Under the pieces are notes generated by a model. It was not told where the DNA came from, did no database searches, and worked only from the letters and a program-made list of their open reading frames with translations. From NCBI GenBank assembly GCA_030123565.1, contig CP126122.1:2494800-2558799 (forward strand): a stretch of 64,000 nucleotides of DNA, given 5' to 3'. Positions 1-7,773 of the stretch are shown here, piece by piece (positions within the stretch are counted from its first letter, which is position 1; each line of letters begins with the position of its first letter). The stretch comes from Nitrospira sp. GTDB taxonomy: Bacteria; Nitrospirota; Nitrospiria; Nitrospirales; Nitrospiraceae. The translations under genes were made by a program, and so were the position numbers.

Positions 1-132
1 CCCTTCGTACACCTGAATGCGTTCTTTCTCTCCCTCGACCACCTTCACATGCACACGAACGGTATCCCCGATCTCAAACTTGGGCACCGTCTTCTTGGTT
101 AAGGATCGCTGGATCCGTTCTAGCCGATTCAT
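1..132 (-). CDS. rplS: 50S ribosomal protein L19 (partial, 3' end outside window)
   Basis: The first 44 residues of L19 are present, starting [20 protein letters not shown] and reaching the [19 protein letters not shown] segment typical of the family; the rest lies beyond the window edge. L19 sits at the 30S-50S interface. It is the last visible gene of the minus-strand block ffh-rpsP-rimM-trmD-rplS, starting 20 bp after trmD ends, which is the usual bacterial order. The start ATG at 132 is the only sensible one. Confidence 0.93.
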   Translation of the reverse strand, partial: MNRLERIQRSLTKKTVPKFEIGDTVRVHVKVVEGEKERIQVYEG

Positions 133-151
133 GGTCTTCTCCTTCCTTCTC

Positions 152-925
152 TCAACGACCTGGTACCTGTACCAGACTCTCTTGCATCACTTCGCTCAAC
201 AATCGCCGATCTTCCGATCCGAGTTCACGATCCCGCAGCAGATCTGGCCGCTTCAGATAGGTATTCCGCAACGCCTCCTTGCGTCGCCACAGCCGAATCG
301 CCTCATGGTGGCCCGACACCAGCACTTCCGGAACCGCCATCCCGCGTACCTCCGCCGGCCTGGTGTAGTGCGGATACTCCAGTAATCCATCGGTAAAGGA
401 TTCTTCCGCCGCCGACGCCGCATCGCCCAACACGCCAGGAATCAACCGGGCCGCCGCATCGATCATGACCAAAGCCGGCAACTCTCCGCCGGTGAGCACA
501 TAATCGCCGACCGAGATTTCCTCCGGCTGCAATGCCAGCCGCACCCGCTCATCGATCCCTTCGTAGTGCCCGCAAAGAAACAGGATCGGCCGCGTTTCCT
601 GCGCCAACTCCTGCGCCAGTTCCTGCGTAAACTGCCGCCCTTGCGGAGACGGCACGATCACCCGCATTGTCGTGCCGGGATCAGACGTCCCGTAGGCGGC
701 GTTCAAGGCCTCGACGGCCAGCAGAATCGGCTCGGCCTTCATGACCATCCCGGCCCCGCCGCCGTACGGCACATCATCGGCCGTCCTGTGTCGGTCATAG
801 GTATGGTCGCGCAGGTTCTGAACGGACACCTCCAGCAACCCCTTCTCTTGGGCTCGCTTGAGGATACTCTGCCCCAGAACCGGGGACACCATCTCCGGGA
901 ACAATGTCATGACCGCACATCGCAT
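152..925 (-). CDS. trmD: tRNA (guanine-37-N1)-methyltransferase TrmD
   Basis: A 257-residue SPOUT-class methyltransferase that makes m1G37 in tRNAs with G36, preventing +1 frameshifts. Family signatures are visible: [13 protein letters not shown] near residue 52, the knot segment [12 protein letters not shown] near 117, and [19 protein letters not shown] after it. Length is normal. It lies one base after the rimM stop, so the two are probably translationally coupled. A small local repeat ([11 protein letters not shown]) precedes the knot and looks like a harmless slippage expansion. Confidence 0.96.
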   Translation of the reverse strand: MRCAVMTLFPEMVSPVLGQSILKRAQEKGLLEVSVQNLRDHTYDRHRTADDVPYGGGAGMVMKAEPILLAVEALNAAYGTSDPGTTMRVIVPSPQGRQFTQELAQELAQETRPILFLCGHYEGIDERVRLALQPEEISVGDYVLTGGELPALVMIDAAARLIPGVLGDAASAAEESFTDGLLEYPHYTRPAEVRGMAVPEVLVSGHHEAIRLWRRKEALRNTYLKRPDLLRDRELGSEDRRLLSEVMQESLVQVPGR

Positions 926-926
926 C

Positions 927-1448
927 TTACAGGTCTCCGAACCCTTCCGGCAGCCTGACCGTCATCACTCGCCCTGCCACGTCTACCGCCACCACAACCT
1001 GTTTCGCTGCCGGAATCAACAGCTCTTTTCCCTCCTGCCTGACCGCGAAAATTCGGTTGTCGGACAGGTTCCAGACCTGCTCCAAACGGCCGAGCACCAC
1101 ACCTGCTTCATCCTGCACGACCATGCCGATCAGATCACATTCATAGTACTGATCGGCCGGCAAGGCCGGCGAATCTCCGCGCAGAACCTGTATCAGTCCA
1201 CCGCGGAACTCGGCGACCTGCTCCGGTGTCGTGAAGGCTCCGAAGCCCATGATCAACGTCGGCCCGCCGGACCGCACATGGGTCACCAGGGTATCGAGGG
1301 TCTTCCCGCCGGGCGAGACAATCGTCACTTCCCGAAGCGCATCGAACCGTCCCGGTACGTCACTGAGGGAACGAACACGCGCCTCGCCCCGGACCCCGAA
1401 CGATCGCTCGATCCTCCCGATGGTAACGAGCTCTGACTGGTCGGTCAT
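927..1448 (-). CDS. rimM: Ribosome maturation factor RimM
   Basis: A 173-residue 16S rRNA processing factor that helps assemble the 30S head and binds S19. The N-terminal barrel is recognisable from IGRIERSFGVRGEARV, and the C-terminal PRC-barrel from YYECDLIGMVVQDEAGVVLG and the ELLIPAAKQVV segment. It lies between rpsP (20 bp upstream) and trmD (one base downstream), the standard arrangement. No KH-domain protein gene is inserted between rpsP and rimM, unlike in many other phyla. Confidence 0.95.
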   Translation of the reverse strand: MTDQSELVTIGRIERSFGVRGEARVRSLSDVPGRFDALREVTIVSPGGKTLDTLVTHVRSGGPTLIMGFGAFTTPEQVAEFRGGLIQVLRGDSPALPADQYYECDLIGMVVQDEAGVVLGRLEQVWNLSDNRIFAVRQEGKELLIPAAKQVVVAVDVAGRVMTVRLPEGFGDL

Positions 1449-1468
1449 GGCGAAGTCAAAAGGAAAAG

Positions 1469-1759
1469 TTATACTTTCACCCTTTTACTTTTCTCGGCCT
1501 TCTCGGCTTCGAACTGCTTCCACACCCCATGCCGTTTGAGGAGGGTCCGCACGGTCGTAGTGGGCTGAGCCCCATGCCGCAACCATGTCAGCACACGCTC
1601 CGACTTCAACTCCGGCACCGCCGGATTCTTCAGCGGATCGAAAATGCCGAGAATCTCCAGAAATCGCCCGTCGCGCGGTTTTCGGGAATCCGCCGCAATG
1701 ACCCGATACATCGGTCGCTTATGTCGTCCCGTCCTGGTCAACCGTAAATGAACCGCCAC
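1469..1759 (-). CDS. rpsP: 30S ribosomal protein S16
   Basis: A 96-residue S16 with the typical N-terminus MAVHLRLTRTGRHKRPMYRV followed by RDGRFLEILGIFDP and a basic C-terminus. S16 binds 16S rRNA and is needed early in 30S assembly. A GGAGGA Shine-Dalgarno lies just upstream of the ATG. It follows ffh by about 110 bp; that gap could hold a separate promoter, but I did not see a convincing one. Confidence 0.96.
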   Translation of the reverse strand: MAVHLRLTRTGRHKRPMYRVIAADSRKPRDGRFLEILGIFDPLKNPAVPELKSERVLTWLRHGAQPTTTVRTLLKRHGVWKQFEAEKAEKSKRVKV

Positions 1760-1870
1760 TGTGTCCTCCTTGATTAATGAGCTTTCAGCGATCAGCCGTT
1801 AGCCCTCCGTTATGTACTCAACACTGTGATTGTGACTGAAGCTGACAGCTGACCACTGAATGCTCCTTGC

Positions 1871-3217
1871 TCACATTCCGCGAAACATTTGAGCCAATTG
1901 ACGCCGTCCCCCGGCACCCGACATGACCTTGGCGATCTTCCGCGCCTGCAAAAACTGCTTGATCAACCGGTTGACCTCCTGCACGCTCGTCCCGCTGCCG
2001 CGCGCAATCCGCTTCTTTCGGCTGCCGTTGATCACGGTATGGTCGCGTCGTTCACGCATGGTCATGGAATCGATCATGGCCGCGACCCGCTTCATCTCTT
2101 TTTCAGGCAACCCGCTGTTCGCGAGGTCTTTCAGCTTCTGCCCGCCCGGCAGCATCCCCAGGATCTGCTCGAACGAACCCAGCCGATTCATCTGGCCGAG
2201 TTGAGAGCGAAAATCTTCCAACGTGAAGGTGTTGCTGGTCAGTTTCTTTTGAGCGGCTTCGGCCTCTTCCCGTGAAAACGTATCCTGCGCCTTTTCGATC
2301 AACGAGAGGACATCGCCCATCCCGAGAATGCGCGAGGCCATCCGATCCGGATGGAAGGGCTCCAAGGCATCGAGCTTTTCCCCCATCCCGAGAAACTTGA
2401 TCGGCTTGCCGGTGACGGCTCGGATAGAAAGCACGGCGCCGCCGCGGGCGTCTCCCTCGACCTTCGTCAGGATGACGCCGGTAAGCCCCACCTGCTGATC
2501 GAACCGGCTCGCCATGTTGACGGCATCCTGACCGGTCATGGCATCGGCCACCAACAGCACCTCGTGGGGGTTCACCGCCTGCTTGACCGCCACAAGTTCG
2601 GCCATCAACTCATCATCGACGTGCAAACGGCCGCCGGTATCCAGCACGATGAGGTCATAGCCCTGTTCCTGGCCGCGCTGCACCCCGCGCTCGCAAATAC
2701 GGACCACATCGGCGCGCGAGGCATCGACTTGATCGAACCGCTGGACATCGATGCCGAGATCACGCCCCAGGCTGGCAAGCTGATCGCCAGCCGCAGGTCG
2801 GCGCGGATCGGCCGCCACGAGCAACACCCGTTTTCCCTGGCCCTTGAACAGCCGGGCCAGCTTGCCGGAGGTCGTCGTTTTCCCTGCCCCTTGCAATCCC
2901 ACCATCATGACGACCGTCGGCGGCCGGGCGGCGAGGCTGATGCCGCTCCGTTCACCGCCCATCATGCCGCGGAGTTCGTCCCAGACGACCTTGACGACCT
3001 GATGGCCGGGAGTCAGGCTCTTCAAGACTTCCTGACCGACCGCCTTCTCACGCACGCGGTCCAAGAACTCCTTGACGACTTTGAAGTTGACGTCGGCTTC
3101 AAGCAACGCCAGACGAACTTCTTTCAGCGCCTCGGCGATATTCTCCTCCGTGAGCACACCCTGCCCGCGAAGTTTCTTCAGAATCCGTTCGAATTTTTCG
3201 CTCAATGCGTCGAGCAC
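1871..3217 (-). CDS. ffh: Signal recognition particle protein Ffh
   Basis: A 448-residue SRP54-type GTPase that binds 4.5S RNA and signal sequences and delivers ribosomes to FtsY. Order of domains: helical N domain; G domain with the P-loop GLQGAGKTTTSGKLARL near residue 108, DPRRPAAGDQL and DTGGRLHVDDELM; then a methionine-rich M domain with GSRKKRIARGSGTSVQEVNR, the RNA-binding helix. The C-terminus MFRGM is typical. It is the first gene of the minus-strand operon, and a good promoter lies about 90 bp upstream. Confidence 0.96.
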   Translation of the reverse strand: MLDALSEKFERILKKLRGQGVLTEENIAEALKEVRLALLEADVNFKVVKEFLDRVREKAVGQEVLKSLTPGHQVVKVVWDELRGMMGGERSGISLAARPPTVVMMVGLQGAGKTTTSGKLARLFKGQGKRVLLVAADPRRPAAGDQLASLGRDLGIDVQRFDQVDASRADVVRICERGVQRGQEQGYDLIVLDTGGRLHVDDELMAELVAVKQAVNPHEVLLVADAMTGQDAVNMASRFDQQVGLTGVILTKVEGDARGGAVLSIRAVTGKPIKFLGMGEKLDALEPFHPDRMASRILGMGDVLSLIEKAQDTFSREEAEAAQKKLTSNTFTLEDFRSQLGQMNRLGSFEQILGMLPGGQKLKDLANSGLPEKEMKRVAAMIDSMTMRERRDHTVINGSRKKRIARGSGTSVQEVNRLIKQFLQARKIAKVMSGAGGRRQLAQMFRGM

Positions 3218-3304
3218 CGGTCACCAAAGAAAAAGGCCATCGAAGCCGGTTTCGAGCCGGATCTCCGATCGCCTCGAAAAGTCTAAAAAATTAGCATCGG
3301 GCAG

Positions 3305-3332
3305 TTTATAGAACGGGGGGGAGTGAAGTCAA
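3305..3332 (-). promoter_or_regulatory. Probable sigma-70 promoter of the ffh operon
   Basis: On the minus strand TTGACT and TATAAA are separated by 16 bp, 90 bp upstream of the ffh start. The match is close to the housekeeping consensus. Inferred from sequence only. Confidence 0.6.
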
Positions 3333-3432
3333 GATATTCGAGTGCCGGAAGAAACGGCACGCGAGAAAGACGGTCTTGAGGTCCTGCGCCGTCGACGGAC
3401 TGTGGCGGCAACGGCGGCTGGCATGCATTTTG

Positions 3433-3461
3433 TTGACATCATTTTGCGCTTCCGATATGGT
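3433..3461 (+). promoter_or_regulatory. Probable sigma-70 promoter for the DUF4321-type gene
   Basis: A perfect -35 hexamer TTGACA is followed after 17 bp by TATGGT. The predicted start near 3468 leaves a leader of about 45 nt before the ATG at 3514. It diverges from the ffh promoter. Confidence 0.55.
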
Positions 3462-3513
3462 GCCGACAGTCGGTATACGTAGGTCCACTGTTGCAAACCG
3501 GGAGAGACTCCGG

Positions 3514-3774
3514 ATGAGAAAATCGATCGGCGTCCTGCTGATCTTTATCCTGATCGGCGGAATGCTGGGCGGGATTTTCGGCGAAATTCTTCGCGTGATG
3601 GCCCCGAACGGCGCGATTCAAAACATCTTCGCCGGCAATTTCTCACCCGGCATCAACCCGCCCCTCACGATCGATCTCGTCCTCCTCAAACTGACGTTCG
3701 GCTTCAGCATTAAGGTGAATCTGCTCAGCATTCTGGGGATGTTTCTCGGAGCCTATCTTTATAAGCAGATGTAG
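3514..3774 (+). CDS. Small membrane protein, DUF4321-like
   Basis: An 86-residue protein with two hydrophobic segments: residues 4-27 (SIGVLLIFILIGGMLGGIFGE) and about 62-83 near the C-terminus (VNLLSILGMFLGAYLYKQM). Between them lies a short loop with a PPLTIDLVLLKLTFGFSIK beta-like stretch. This matches my memory of the DUF4321 family, small inner-membrane proteins of unknown function next to housekeeping genes. GGGAGAG precedes the ATG by 7 bp, which decides this start over longer in-frame extensions. Confidence 0.75.
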   Translation: MRKSIGVLLIFILIGGMLGGIFGEILRVMAPNGAIQNIFAGNFSPGINPPLTIDLVLLKLTFGFSIKVNLLSILGMFLGAYLYKQM

Positions 3775-3811
3775 CCGCCGTGCCGGCACGAAGACCCTTT
3801 TAAACATGCCG

Positions 3812-5833
3812 TCACAACTTGAGTTCAAGATCCTTCATCTTCAGCGTACGAATGCGATTCCGTAGCTCCGCCGCCCGCTCGAACTCCAGTTTCTTCGCAG
3901 CCGCTTTCATCTCCCCCTCCAGCCGCTGCACCAACTGCGCCACATCCTCGTCGGTCTTGTAGACTGCCGGCGCTTCAGCCGCCAGGTCCAGCTGGACATA
4001 ATCCAACTCGGCCGCCGCATAGTCGAGCGTCGGGATGCTTTTCTTGATGCTCTCCGGCGTAATCCCATGGGCCCTATTGTAGGCCTCCTGGATATGGCGC
4101 CGGCGCGCGGTCTCCTCCATGGCCAATCGCATCGAATCGGTGACCGTATCGCCGTAAAAAATGACCCGCCCGTCCACATTCCGCGCCGCACGTCCCGCCG
4201 TTTGAATCAGCGACCGATGCGAGCGGAGATAGCCCTCCTTGTCCGCGTCCAGAATCGCAACCAAGCCGACCTCGGGAAGGTCTAAACCCTCCCGCAACAG
4301 ATTGATCCCGACCAGCACATCGAAAACGCCGCGCCGGAGGTCGCGAATGATCTCCGCCCGTTCCAGCGTCTTGATGTCCGAATGCAGATAACGCACCTTC
4401 ACGCCGAGGTCGTGATAATACTCCGTGAGGTCTTCGGCCATCCGCTTGGTCAGGGTCGTGACCAACACACGGTTCCCCTTCACCGCTTCCGCCCGCACCT
4501 CGGCCAGCAGATTGTCCACCTGCCCCTTGGCCGAACGCACGTCGATGAGCGGATCCATCAGGCCGGTCGGGCGGATGATCTGTTCGACGACCTCGCCCTT
4601 GGCATGGTCCAACTCATACGGCCCGGGCGTGGCCGACACGTAGATCACCTGCTTCAGCATCCGCTCGAATTCGGCAAACTTCAGCGGGCGATTGTCGACG
4701 GCCGACGGCAACCGGAATCCATAATCCACGAGGGTCCGTTTCCGCGAAAAATCGCCCTCGTACATACCGCCCACCTGCGGCACGGTCGCGTGTGATTCAT
4801 CGACGATCAACAGAAAGTCCTTGGGAAAATAGTCCAACAGCGTCGGCGGCGGCTCACCCGGTGCGCGCCCGCTCAAATGGCGCGAATAGTTTTCGATCCC
4901 ATGGCAATAACCCATGGCGCGGATCATTTCCAAATCAAACTTGGTGCGTTGTTCGATCCGTTGCGCCTCCAGCAGTTGCCCGGTTTTTCTGAACGCAGCC
5001 ACCCGCGCCTCCAACTCCTCCTCGATTCCCGTGATCGCCCGTTCGTAGCGATCCGGCGCAATCAGATAGTGCGTATTCGGGTAGACGGCGATCTTCGGCA
5101 ACTTGCCCAGCGATTTCCCGGTGAGCGGATCGATCTCATGGATGGCATCGACCACATCCCCAAAGAGTTCGATGCGTACGGATTTCGCTTCCGACGAAGC
5201 CGGAAAAATCTCAATGACATCGCCACGCGCGCGGAAGGTCCCACGATGAAAATCCACATCATTGCGGGCATACTGAATATCCACCAACTTCGCCAGGATC
5301 TTTTCGCGCCTGGTCTCCATCCCCTCTTCCAGGTAGACCAGCATATCGTGGTAGACCTCCGGCGAGCCGAGGCCGTAGATGCAGGAGACCGACGACACGA
5401 TCAGCACATCATTGCGCTGCAGCAACGACGTGGTGGCCGCATGGCGCATCTGGTCGATCGCGTCGTTGATCGAGGCATCCTTCGCAATGTAGGTGTCGCT
5501 CTGCGGGATGTAGGCTTCCGGCTGGTAATAGTCGTAGTAACTGATGAAGTATTCAACGGCATTGTGGGGGAAGAACTGTTTGAACTCCTGGTAGAGCTGG
5601 CCGGCCAGGGTCTTGTTGTGCACGAGCACGAGCGTCGGCTTCTGCACCCGTTCGACCACATTGGCCATCGTGAAGGTCTTGCCGGAGCCGGTGACGCCGA
5701 GCAAGACCTGATGCTGCTTCCCGGCCAGCACCCCGGCCGTCAGCTTTTCAATGGCCTGTCCCTGATCACCGCAAGGTTTGAAGGGAGCTTCCAGTTTGAA
5801 CGGAGGCATCGCCTCGCATCTTAGCACGGACAT
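3812..5833 (-). CDS. uvrB: Excinuclease ABC subunit B
   Basis: UvrB, the damage-verifying helicase-like subunit of nucleotide excision repair. Visible: Walker [16 protein letters not shown], the damage-binding hairpin region [20 protein letters not shown], helicase motif [11 protein letters not shown], the ATPase motif QTAGRAARN and a C-terminal UVR coiled coil ([19 protein letters not shown]) that binds UvrC. I chose the ATG at 5833 (673 aa) because AGGAGG lies 11 bp upstream; an internal ATG at 5809 is possible. It is divergent from the LexA-like gene, and the shared palindrome 40 bp upstream suggests SOS control. Confidence 0.96.
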   Translation of the reverse strand: MSVLRCEAMPPFKLEAPFKPCGDQGQAIEKLTAGVLAGKQHQVLLGVTGSGKTFTMANVVERVQKPTLVLVHNKTLAGQLYQEFKQFFPHNAVEYFISYYDYYQPEAYIPQSDTYIAKDASINDAIDQMRHAATTSLLQRNDVLIVSSVSCIYGLGSPEVYHDMLVYLEEGMETRREKILAKLVDIQYARNDVDFHRGTFRARGDVIEIFPASSEAKSVRIELFGDVVDAIHEIDPLTGKSLGKLPKIAVYPNTHYLIAPDRYERAITGIEEELEARVAAFRKTGQLLEAQRIEQRTKFDLEMIRAMGYCHGIENYSRHLSGRAPGEPPPTLLDYFPKDFLLIVDESHATVPQVGGMYEGDFSRKRTLVDYGFRLPSAVDNRPLKFAEFERMLKQVIYVSATPGPYELDHAKGEVVEQIIRPTGLMDPLIDVRSAKGQVDNLLAEVRAEAVKGNRVLVTTLTKRMAEDLTEYYHDLGVKVRYLHSDIKTLERAEIIRDLRRGVFDVLVGINLLREGLDLPEVGLVAILDADKEGYLRSHRSLIQTAGRAARNVDGRVIFYGDTVTDSMRLAMEETARRRHIQEAYNRAHGITPESIKKSIPTLDYAAAELDYVQLDLAAEAPAVYKTDEDVAQLVQRLEGEMKAAAKKLEFERAAELRNRIRTLKMKDLELKL

Positions 5834-5853
5834 CGGCTCGCTCGCCTCCTGCC

Positions 5854-5882
5854 TTGACAGGCCGCTCCCGATCATGTAACGA
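5854..5882 (+). promoter_or_regulatory. Candidate promoter of the lexA-like/imuB/dnaE2 operon
   Basis: A perfect TTGACA at 5854-5859 lies 17 bp before TAACGA at 5877-5882. The predicted start point falls at about 5889-5891, on or next to the ATG at 5891, so the transcript may be leaderless. The -10 lies inside the 21-bp palindrome. The -10 itself is weak, so this is an inference. Confidence 0.45.
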
Positions 5883-5893
5883 TTCGTTACATG
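5873..5893. promoter_or_regulatory. Perfect 21-bp palindrome, probable SOS operator
   Basis: Half-site CATGTAACGA is followed by a single T and then the exact reverse complement of the half-site. The last three bases are the start codon of the LexA-like gene; uvrB begins 40 bp away on the other strand. Position, symmetry and the neighbouring repressor gene make it the likely operator for both directions. It does not resemble the E. coli CTG-N10-CAG or Gram-positive GAAC-N4-GTTC boxes. No second copy was noticed in the window. Confidence 0.7.
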
Positions 5894-6436
5894 CTCTCCG
5901 CCGACCTCAAGAAAGCGCGTCAGGCGCTGGGCTTGACCCAGGAACAACTCGCCGGCCGGCTGAGAACGACCCGCCAGACCATCGCGCGGTACGAACTCGG
6001 CACCCACAAGATTCCGTTTGCCGTTCGACTGGCGATCGATCACCTCACCACCGCGGCACACATTCCCCTGGCCGGTCTGGTGGCGGCCGGTGATCCGATC
6101 GAACCGATTCCCCAAACCGAAGTGGTCGAGGTCCCTCCCGGCATGGTGGGCCGCGGCGAGACGTTCGCCTTGCGGGTGAAGGGGGAGTCCATGCGCGATG
6201 AGGGGATTCTGCCTGGCGACCTTGTCATCGTCCAGAAACAGCACACGGCCAGAAACGGCCAGACGGTGATCGCGATCCTCAACAACGACGCCACGATCAA
6301 AACCTATTACCGCAAAGGCTCCACGGTCGAATTGCGTCCGGCGAATGACACCATGAAGCCGATTACGGTGAAACCGACGGATTCGCTGCGCATCGAGGGT
6401 CTGGTCATCGGCGTCATTCGCTACTGCACAAAATAA
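5891..6436 (+). CDS. LexA-like repressor: Xre-type HTH fused to S24 autoprotease
   Basis: A 181-residue protein. Residues 1-55 form a Cro/C1-type helix-turn-helix ([23 protein letters not shown]), unlike the winged helix of classical LexA. The C-terminal half is a LexA/UmuD peptidase: an Ala-Gly cleavage site in [10 protein letters not shown], the catalytic Ser in [10 protein letters not shown], and the Lys in [12 protein letters not shown]. It should repress DNA-damage genes until RecA triggers self-cleavage. No Shine-Dalgarno is visible, and the start codon lies inside the 21-bp operator. It heads a probable operon with imuB and dnaE2 and is divergent from uvrB. A HdiR- or phage-type repressor is an alternative label. 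Confidence 0.85.
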   Translation: MLSADLKKARQALGLTQEQLAGRLRTTRQTIARYELGTHKIPFAVRLAIDHLTTAAHIPLAGLVAAGDPIEPIPQTEVVEVPPGMVGRGETFALRVKGESMRDEGILPGDLVIVQKQHTARNGQTVIAILNNDATIKTYYRKGSTVELRPANDTMKPITVKPTDSLRIEGLVIGVIRYCTK

Positions 6437-6573
6437 GACCGGGACGGATCCTTAATCTGGCGATCTGGCGATGGGGGTGATTGCAACGAGCTGAAATATA
6501 TTCCTGCAATGAACAGGGGGCATCGCAACGCTCTTTCAATCAACAGATCGACAGGTCACCACATTCTTTGCCC

Positions 6574-7758
6574 ATGGATCGTCAAATCGTGTGTCTTGCG
6601 GTGCCGTCGTTCGAACTCACACTTGCCCGCCTAAATGAACCTCGCCTGCGCGACAGGCCCATCGGTCTCGCACCGGTCGCGCACCCGCGCACCCTGTTGC
6701 AGGATGTCTCACCGGAAGCTGCCGCCGACGGCCTGTACCCCGGCATGGCCGTCCAGCAGGCCAGACAACTCTGTCCAGCGCTTCATATCCTGACGCCCGA
6801 TTCCAGCCGCACCGCTCAGGCTCATACCATGTTATCCCACATCATCACCCGTTACGCGCCGGTCTGGGAGCCGACCAGCCCCGGTTCCTTCCTGCTGGAC
6901 CTGACCGGCACCACGAGGCTCTTCGGCCCCACCTGCGATACCGCCGTGCGGCTGCAACGGGATATCGCCATGCAGATCCATCTCGACGGCATGTTGGGCA
7001 TCGGCAGCAACAAGCTGGTCGCGCAGACCGCCGCCGGCTTGCTTCAACCGACACAGATCTATGAGGTCCGTCACGGCTCGGAACGGGCCTTCATGGCTCC
7101 CTTGCCGATCGAGACCTTGCCCCTGCTCCACCGGCCGCAGATGAAACCGATTCGCCGATGTCTGGCCGACCTGAATCTCCGAACGTTCGGAGATGTGGCC
7201 GGCATTCCCCTCCCCGCCCTCGACATTGCCGTCGGGCGGTGGGCAGCCCCATTGCGACGCTGGGCCCAGGGCATCGACTCCACGCCGGTCATGTCGCCGC
7301 AGATCCAGCCTCGACTCGAAGTGTCATGCCTGTTGCAGCCGGACGACATCGATGACCATGCCATATGGCGCCGTTTGGCAAGTCTGCTTGAAGAACTCTG
7401 CCGCACCTTGCGCCTGCAACAGCGCGCGTGCAAGCGGTTGACCCTGACGATCCGCCACAGCGACCGGACCGATGCCACCGGACAGCAGCCGATCGAACCG
7501 GCCAGCTATTGGGAATATGATCTCGCTCCGCCGCTCCGAACGTTATTGCACCGCTGCTTCCGTCGTCGCATACGTCTCCGCACCTTGACGCTCATCGCAA
7601 CTGAACTGGCGGCTCCTTTCAAACAGGGCCGGCTCTTTGATGATGCGGCGGAGATCGCTTGCACCAGGCGAGCCCGTGCGCAGCGACTCTCGCTCGCCCT
7701 CGATCGACTCAGAGCGCGCTTCGGAAACCGAATCATTCAGTACGGAACCGGTGAGTGA
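6574..7758 (+). CDS. imuB: ImuB-like Y-family polymerase homologue
   Basis: A 394-residue Y-family fold protein. The segment GSFLLDLTGTTRLFG, the typical ImuB replacement of the polymerase active site, is present. The aspartate of the N-terminal Pol IV motif is replaced (CLAVPSFELTLA) and the Asp-Glu pair is absent, so it is probably non-catalytic. ImuB is known as a beta-clamp-binding adaptor that brings DnaE2 to damaged DNA. The ATG at 6574 fits the family N-terminus (MDRQIVCLAVPSFE); upstream TTG codons in frame add an unlikely extension. It follows the lexA-like gene by 137 bp and precedes dnaE2 by 15 bp. The usual partner imuA is missing. Confidence 0.85.
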   Translation: MDRQIVCLAVPSFELTLARLNEPRLRDRPIGLAPVAHPRTLLQDVSPEAAADGLYPGMAVQQARQLCPALHILTPDSSRTAQAHTMLSHIITRYAPVWEPTSPGSFLLDLTGTTRLFGPTCDTAVRLQRDIAMQIHLDGMLGIGSNKLVAQTAAGLLQPTQIYEVRHGSERAFMAPLPIETLPLLHRPQMKPIRRCLADLNLRTFGDVAGIPLPALDIAVGRWAAPLRRWAQGIDSTPVMSPQIQPRLEVSCLLQPDDIDDHAIWRRLASLLEELCRTLRLQQRACKRLTLTIRHSDRTDATGQQPIEPASYWEYDLAPPLRTLLHRCFRRRIRLRTLTLIATELAAPFKQGRLFDDAAEIACTRRARAQRLSLALDRLRARFGNRIIQYGTGE

Positions 7759-7773
7759 GGCCGACGGGCACCC

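Noticed and set aside
3812-6244. An 810-residue version of UvrB extending across the LexA-like gene
   Set aside because: The extra N-terminal part is antisense to the LexA-like gene, and AGGAGG before 5833 marks the real start.
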